From: an uncultured Erysipelotrichaceae bacterium
GTDB taxonomy: Bacteria; Bacillota_I; Bacilli_A; RFN20; CAG-826
Direction of reading: 5' to 3'
Assembly: GCA_900321535.1 (NCBI GenBank)
Contig: ONWJ01000185.1
Coordinates: 1-8,102 of the forward strand
DNA: 8,102 nucleotides
Of the stretch, positions 5,785-8,102 are shown one piece after another. The position numbers and the translations under genes are program-made. The notes below the pieces were generated by a model that made no database searches, had not been told where the DNA came from, and worked only from the letters and a program-made list of their open reading frames with translations. Every line of letters starts with the position of its first letter. Positions within the stretch are counted from its first letter, which is position 1.

Positions 5785-6873
5785 ATGTTGATTGATCTTC
5801 CTGCCCCTATCATAGAAACTTATGTCCAAGCCGAATACGATTCCGAGGTTTTAGACGATATCGTCAACCGGTTTTATCTTGGAGAACGTTATCCAAAAGA
5901 AGACGTCGTAACGTTACTAAAAGCGATGACGCCTTCGAATGCTTATCGACGTCTTGTCTTATCCAAGATGAATATGGAAGAGAAAGAAGCATTCTCGATG
6001 GTCGCGGTTGGTTTTGGGCTAGATGAGATCAATGCGACCAAAATCAAAGAGATTGAAACCAATCCTTATTACCTATTATTAAAGAAGATGTCCTCGTGGA
6101 AAGAAGGCAATGTTGAATTTATCTCGAAAGAGATTCCCGCTTATTCCTTATTCCTTTCCTTAGACAAAGGCATCGATGAGATGATTCCTAGCCAAGAGAA
6201 GACCTATTTATCCTATTTAGAGAAAGACGTAAGTATCCCAACCCTTCTCCAGGATGACCTTGTTTGGATGTCTTTGGTGCCCCATGAGATCCATACGATG
6301 GCAAAGCCAATCGAAGAGGCAAAAGGCGATGTCTTGGTTTATGGCGTTGGTTTAGGTTATTACGCCTTCATGGTCAGCAATAAGAAGGATGTATCATCCG
6401 TTACGATTATTGAAAAAGATCCACGTATTCTTGCTTTATTTAAGAAGCATTTTCTGCCTTTATTCCCAAATGCATCCAAAATCCATTTGATCCAAGGCGA
6501 TGCGCTGGCTTATCAAAAAAGAAGAGATGTCCATTATGATTATTGCTTCGTCGATATTTATCGCGGCGAGCGTGATGGATTCCCTCTATATGCCTCATTA
6601 AAGGCAAATGAAGGCAACGCCGACCAATATTCCTATTGGATCGAAGGCGCGTTGATTGTTTATCTCCGTCGTCATATCTGCGTGCTCTTAGAAGAAGTCT
6701 GCTTACAAGGCTATACGGAAGATGATTACAAAGATGAAAGCGATGAGACGTCAAAATTACTGAAACGCCTATATTTCGCTCGCCAAGACGCGAACATTCA
6801 AAACGAAAACGATCTTCGTTATTTCCTATCGAATCAAAATCTGCAACAGCTGGTTGCAAAGTTGAAATATTAG
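5785..6873 (+). CDS. SAM-methyltransferase/spermidine-synthase-like Rossmann protein of unknown function
   Basis: From ATG 5785 the product is 362 aa. The first 180 or so residues are helical and charged (for example FYLGERYPKEDVVTLLKAM) and resemble nothing I recognise. From about 182 a class I methyltransferase-like fold is visible: glycine-rich motif I VLVYGVGLGYYAF (184-196), acidic end of strand 2 in TIIEKD (E210), a motif III-like IQGDALAY (D239), and YDYCFVDIYRGERDG (D257), similar to the strand-4 motif of spermidine synthases. The C-terminus is helical and charged. No membrane segment or signal peptide is seen. A SAM-dependent transferase is the best guess; substrate unknown. The start was chosen because an extended -10 lies 6 nt upstream and none of the earlier in-frame starts (TTG 5677, ATG 5716, ATG 5746) has a ribosome site. 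It is divergent from the redox operon and convergent with pnp, so it is probably monocistronic. Its TAG stop is the first three bases of the repeat array. Confidence 0.8.
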   Translation: MLIDLPAPIIETYVQAEYDSEVLDDIVNRFYLGERYPKEDVVTLLKAMTPSNAYRRLVLSKMNMEEKEAFSMVAVGFGLDEINATKIKEIETNPYYLLLKKMSSWKEGNVEFISKEIPAYSLFLSLDKGIDEMIPSQEKTYLSYLEKDVSIPTLLQDDLVWMSLVPHEIHTMAKPIEEAKGDVLVYGVGLGYYAFMVSNKKDVSSVTIIEKDPRILALFKKHFLPLFPNASKIHLIQGDALAYQKRRDVHYDYCFVDIYRGERDGFPLYASLKANEGNADQYSYWIEGALIVYLRRHICVLLEEVCLQGYTEDDYKDESDETSKLLKRLYFARQDANIQNENDLRYFLSNQNLQQLVAKLKY

Positions 6874-6943
6874 ACAGTGTATAAAATTTCTATACAGTGT
6901 ATAATATAATTAGACAGTGTATAAATTCATTATACAGTGTATA
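6871..6943. repeat. Four 13-bp near-palindromic units at exact 20-bp period
   Basis: TA(G/T)ACAGTGTATA occurs at 6871-6883, 6891-6903, 6911-6923 and 6931-6943. Units 2 and 4 read TATACAGTGTATA, a perfect odd palindrome centred on G; units 1 and 3 differ from it only by T to G at the third base. The alternation suggests a duplicated 40-bp block (6871-6910 and 6911-6950). The 7-nt spacers differ between copies but are all AT-rich, and the 80-bp stretch is about 21% GC, far below the neighbouring genes. The constant cores, variable spacers and two-helical-turn period look like same-face protein-binding sites. The first unit supplies the TAG stop of the upstream gene. Confidence 0.9.
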
Positions 6944-6969
6944 GTTTTATAGAAATAGTCGGCATGAGA

Positions 6970-6994
6970 AAAGGCACGGTTTGACCGTGCCTTT
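6970..6994. terminator. Bidirectional intrinsic terminator between convergent genes
   Basis: AAAGGCACGGT-TTG-ACCGTGCCTTT is a perfect 11-bp stem with a 3-nt loop. On the minus strand the stem ends in TTTTC, placed 15 nt after the pnp stop codon, as expected for the pnp terminator. On the plus strand it is followed by only a short TTTA and could also end the methyltransferase-like transcript coming through the repeat array. Confidence 0.85.
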
Positions 6995-7009
6995 ATGCTG
7001 TTTTACCGT

Positions 7010-8102
7010 TTAGCGGCGTGGACCGCGATTGGGTTTGCCGTGTCCGCTGTTTGGCTTGCCATGGCGATCGCCATGAGGCTTGCCACCACGTTCTGGGCGT
7101 TCTGGACGCTCGACATAGCCTTCTGGTTTCTCTTCGAATTCACGGTGAGAGACTTTGACTTTGCCCTTCTCGTCCATGCCGATGACGATGACTTTGAGGG
7201 TATCGCCAACTTTGACCACCTTGGTGGCATCTTCGACATAGTCCCAAGCAAGTCTAGAGACATGGCAGAGACCATCACAATCGCCGAAGAGGTTGACGAA
7301 GGCGCCGTAATCCTCAACGCGGGTGACTTTGCCTTCGAACATTTCGCCAACTTTGGCTTCGCGGGTGATGTCATCGATCATTGCCTTGGCCTTCTCGATG
7401 ATGGCGCGGTCATGGTGATAGATGGTGATGACACCACTCTCAGCAACATCGATGGCGACATTGTCGCAATCGCGGATGATGCCTTGGATGGTTTCGCCGC
7501 CTTTGCCGATGACATCACGGATTTTGGAGGTGTCAATCTGGAAGGTGACCATCTTTGGCGCATATTTGGAGACTTCTTTGCGTGGCTCAGGGATGCAAGC
7601 TTTGATGGCTTCGCGGATTTCAGCGCGAGCGCGTTTGGCTTGTTCAAGAGCCTCGTGGAGAACTTCACGGGTAACACCGTGGATCTTGATGTCCATTTGA
7701 AGGGCGGTAAGACCTTTTTCGGTGCCAGCGCACTTGAAGTCCATATCACCGAAGTGATCTTCTAAACCTTGGATATCAGTGAGGATGGAATATGGATGTT
7801 TGCCATCTAATGGGCCAGAGGAGATCAAGCCCATGGCAATGCCAGAGACAATGCCTTTGATTGGAACACCAGCCGCCATCAAGGACATGCAGTTCGCGCA
7901 GATGGAAGCCTGGGAGGAAGAACCATTGGATTCGACGACGTCAGCGACGCAGCGGATGGTGTATGGGAATTCTTCTTCGCTTGGAAGGACATAGCTAAGG
8001 GCGCGTTCGCCAAGTTTGCCGTGTCCGATCTCACGACGGCCAGGAGCACCCATTCTGCCGATTTCACCGACAGAATATGGTGGGAAATTGTAATGATGCA
8101 TG
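7010..8102 (-). CDS. pnp: Polyribonucleotide nucleotidyltransferase (PNPase), C-terminal part (5' end outside window)
   Basis: The 363 complete codons visible begin at [10 protein letters not shown], inside the second RNase PH domain. This domain shows [18 protein letters not shown] (phosphate-binding region) and [10 protein letters not shown], whose Asp residues 115 and 121 (window numbering) correspond to catalytic D486 and D492 of E. coli. The KH domain follows at about 183-245 with the IGKGGET loop, then the S1 domain at about 252-321 ([18 protein letters not shown]). PNPase degrades RNA 3' to 5' using phosphate, often with RNase J, RNase Y and helicases in Bacillota. The last 40 residues are low-complexity and basic, rich in Gly, Pro, Arg, His and Lys with repeated HGKPN, and are probably a disordered RNA-binding tail. 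The stop TAA is at 7012-7010, followed by a strong terminator. The open frame continues past the window edge, so the ATG at 8101 is internal. Confidence 0.97.
   Translation of the reverse strand, partial: MHHYNFPPYSVGEIGRMGAPGRREIGHGKLGERALSYVLPSEEEFPYTIRCVADVVESNGSSSQASICANCMSLMAAGVPIKGIVSGIAMGLISSGPLDGKHPYSILTDIQGLEDHFGDMDFKCAGTEKGLTALQMDIKIHGVTREVLHEALEQAKRARAEIREAIKACIPEPRKEVSKYAPKMVTFQIDTSKIRDVIGKGGETIQGIIRDCDNVAIDVAESGVITIYHHDRAIIEKAKAMIDDITREAKVGEMFEGKVTRVEDYGAFVNLFGDCDGLCHVSRLAWDYVEDATKVVKVGDTLKVIVIGMDEKGKVKVSHREFEEKPEGYVERPERPERGGKPHGDRHGKPNSGHGKPNRGPRR

Noticed and set aside
6900..6910. TATAAT-like hexamers inside the repeat array as a promoter for a small RNA
   Set aside because: Two overlapping TATAAT matches arise naturally in this AT-rich repeat, there is no -35, and any transcript would stop at the terminator within about 85 nt. 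It cannot be supported without transcript data.
6871..6943. CRISPR array reading of the periodic repeats
   Set aside because: The cores are 13 bp with 7-nt spacers, far shorter than CRISPR repeats and spacers, and no cas gene is present.
6995..7765. Plus-strand 256-aa open frame opposite pnp
   Set aside because: It is the exact antisense of the KH-S1 coding region, has a composition dominated by Asp, Phe and Ala as expected from reading GC-biased codons backwards, and contains the pnp terminator's flank at its start with no ribosome site. The PNPase frame is unambiguous.
1..8102. A defence island or mobile element
   Set aside because: All recognised genes are core metabolism, RNA decay or division functions. 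There is no transposase, integrase, terminal inverted repeat or tRNA attachment site.

Overview
The window looks like a chromosomal core segment from a mid-GC Bacillota (Firmicutes), probably a Bacilli/Erysipelotrichia-type or Mollicutes-related lineage. The evidence is a pnp gene close to an RNase J gene that lies next to ftsK/spoIIIE (an arrangement resembling the Bacillus pnp...rnjB...spoIIIE region), AAGGAG-type ribosome sites inside the operon, and TGA used as a normal stop codon (end of the gene at 2912). That last point argues against a Mycoplasma code. The lineage call is inference; no rRNA is present.

Layout, left to right. Minus strand, 1-221: start of an FtsK/SpoIIIE-type DNA translocase, cut by the window edge. 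Minus strand, 283-1965: an RNase J-family protein whose second metal site is broken, so it is best read as an RNase J2-type partner. Minus strand, 2000-2542: YfcE-like phosphodiesterase. Minus strand, 2568-5607: a compact three-gene redox cluster with overlapping genes (a glycerol-3-phosphate dehydrogenase-like flavoprotein with a C-terminal [2Fe-2S] domain, an FAD/NAD(P) oxidoreductase, and a small Cys-rich DUF1667 protein). These minus-strand genes are tightly spaced and probably form one operon read from about 5607-5645 towards position 1. Plus strand, 5785-6873: an unfamiliar protein with a SAM-methyltransferase/spermidine-synthase-like Rossmann domain, transcribed divergently from the redox operon. 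Region 6871-6943 holds four near-identical 13-bp units at an exact 20-bp period, in an AT-rich stretch. Region 6970-6994 is a perfect stem-loop that probably ends both convergent genes. Minus strand, 7010-8102: the C-terminal part of PNPase (second RNase PH domain, KH, S1, basic low-complexity tail).

How it fits together. Two RNA-decay proteins (PNPase and the RNase J-like protein) flank a glycerol-3-phosphate oxidation module. The redox cluster likely oxidises glycerol-3-phosphate to dihydroxyacetone phosphate and passes electrons through flavin and Fe-S centres to NAD(P) or another carrier. The most notable non-coding signals are the 20-bp-period repeat array, a possible recurring leaderless-start arrangement (a -10-like hexamer 6-7 nt before the ATG at three transcription-unit-initial genes that lack a well-placed Shine-Dalgarno), and a GC-rich dyad between two candidate promoters of the redox operon. 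I see no CRISPR array, tRNA, rRNA, insertion sequence or obvious defence system.
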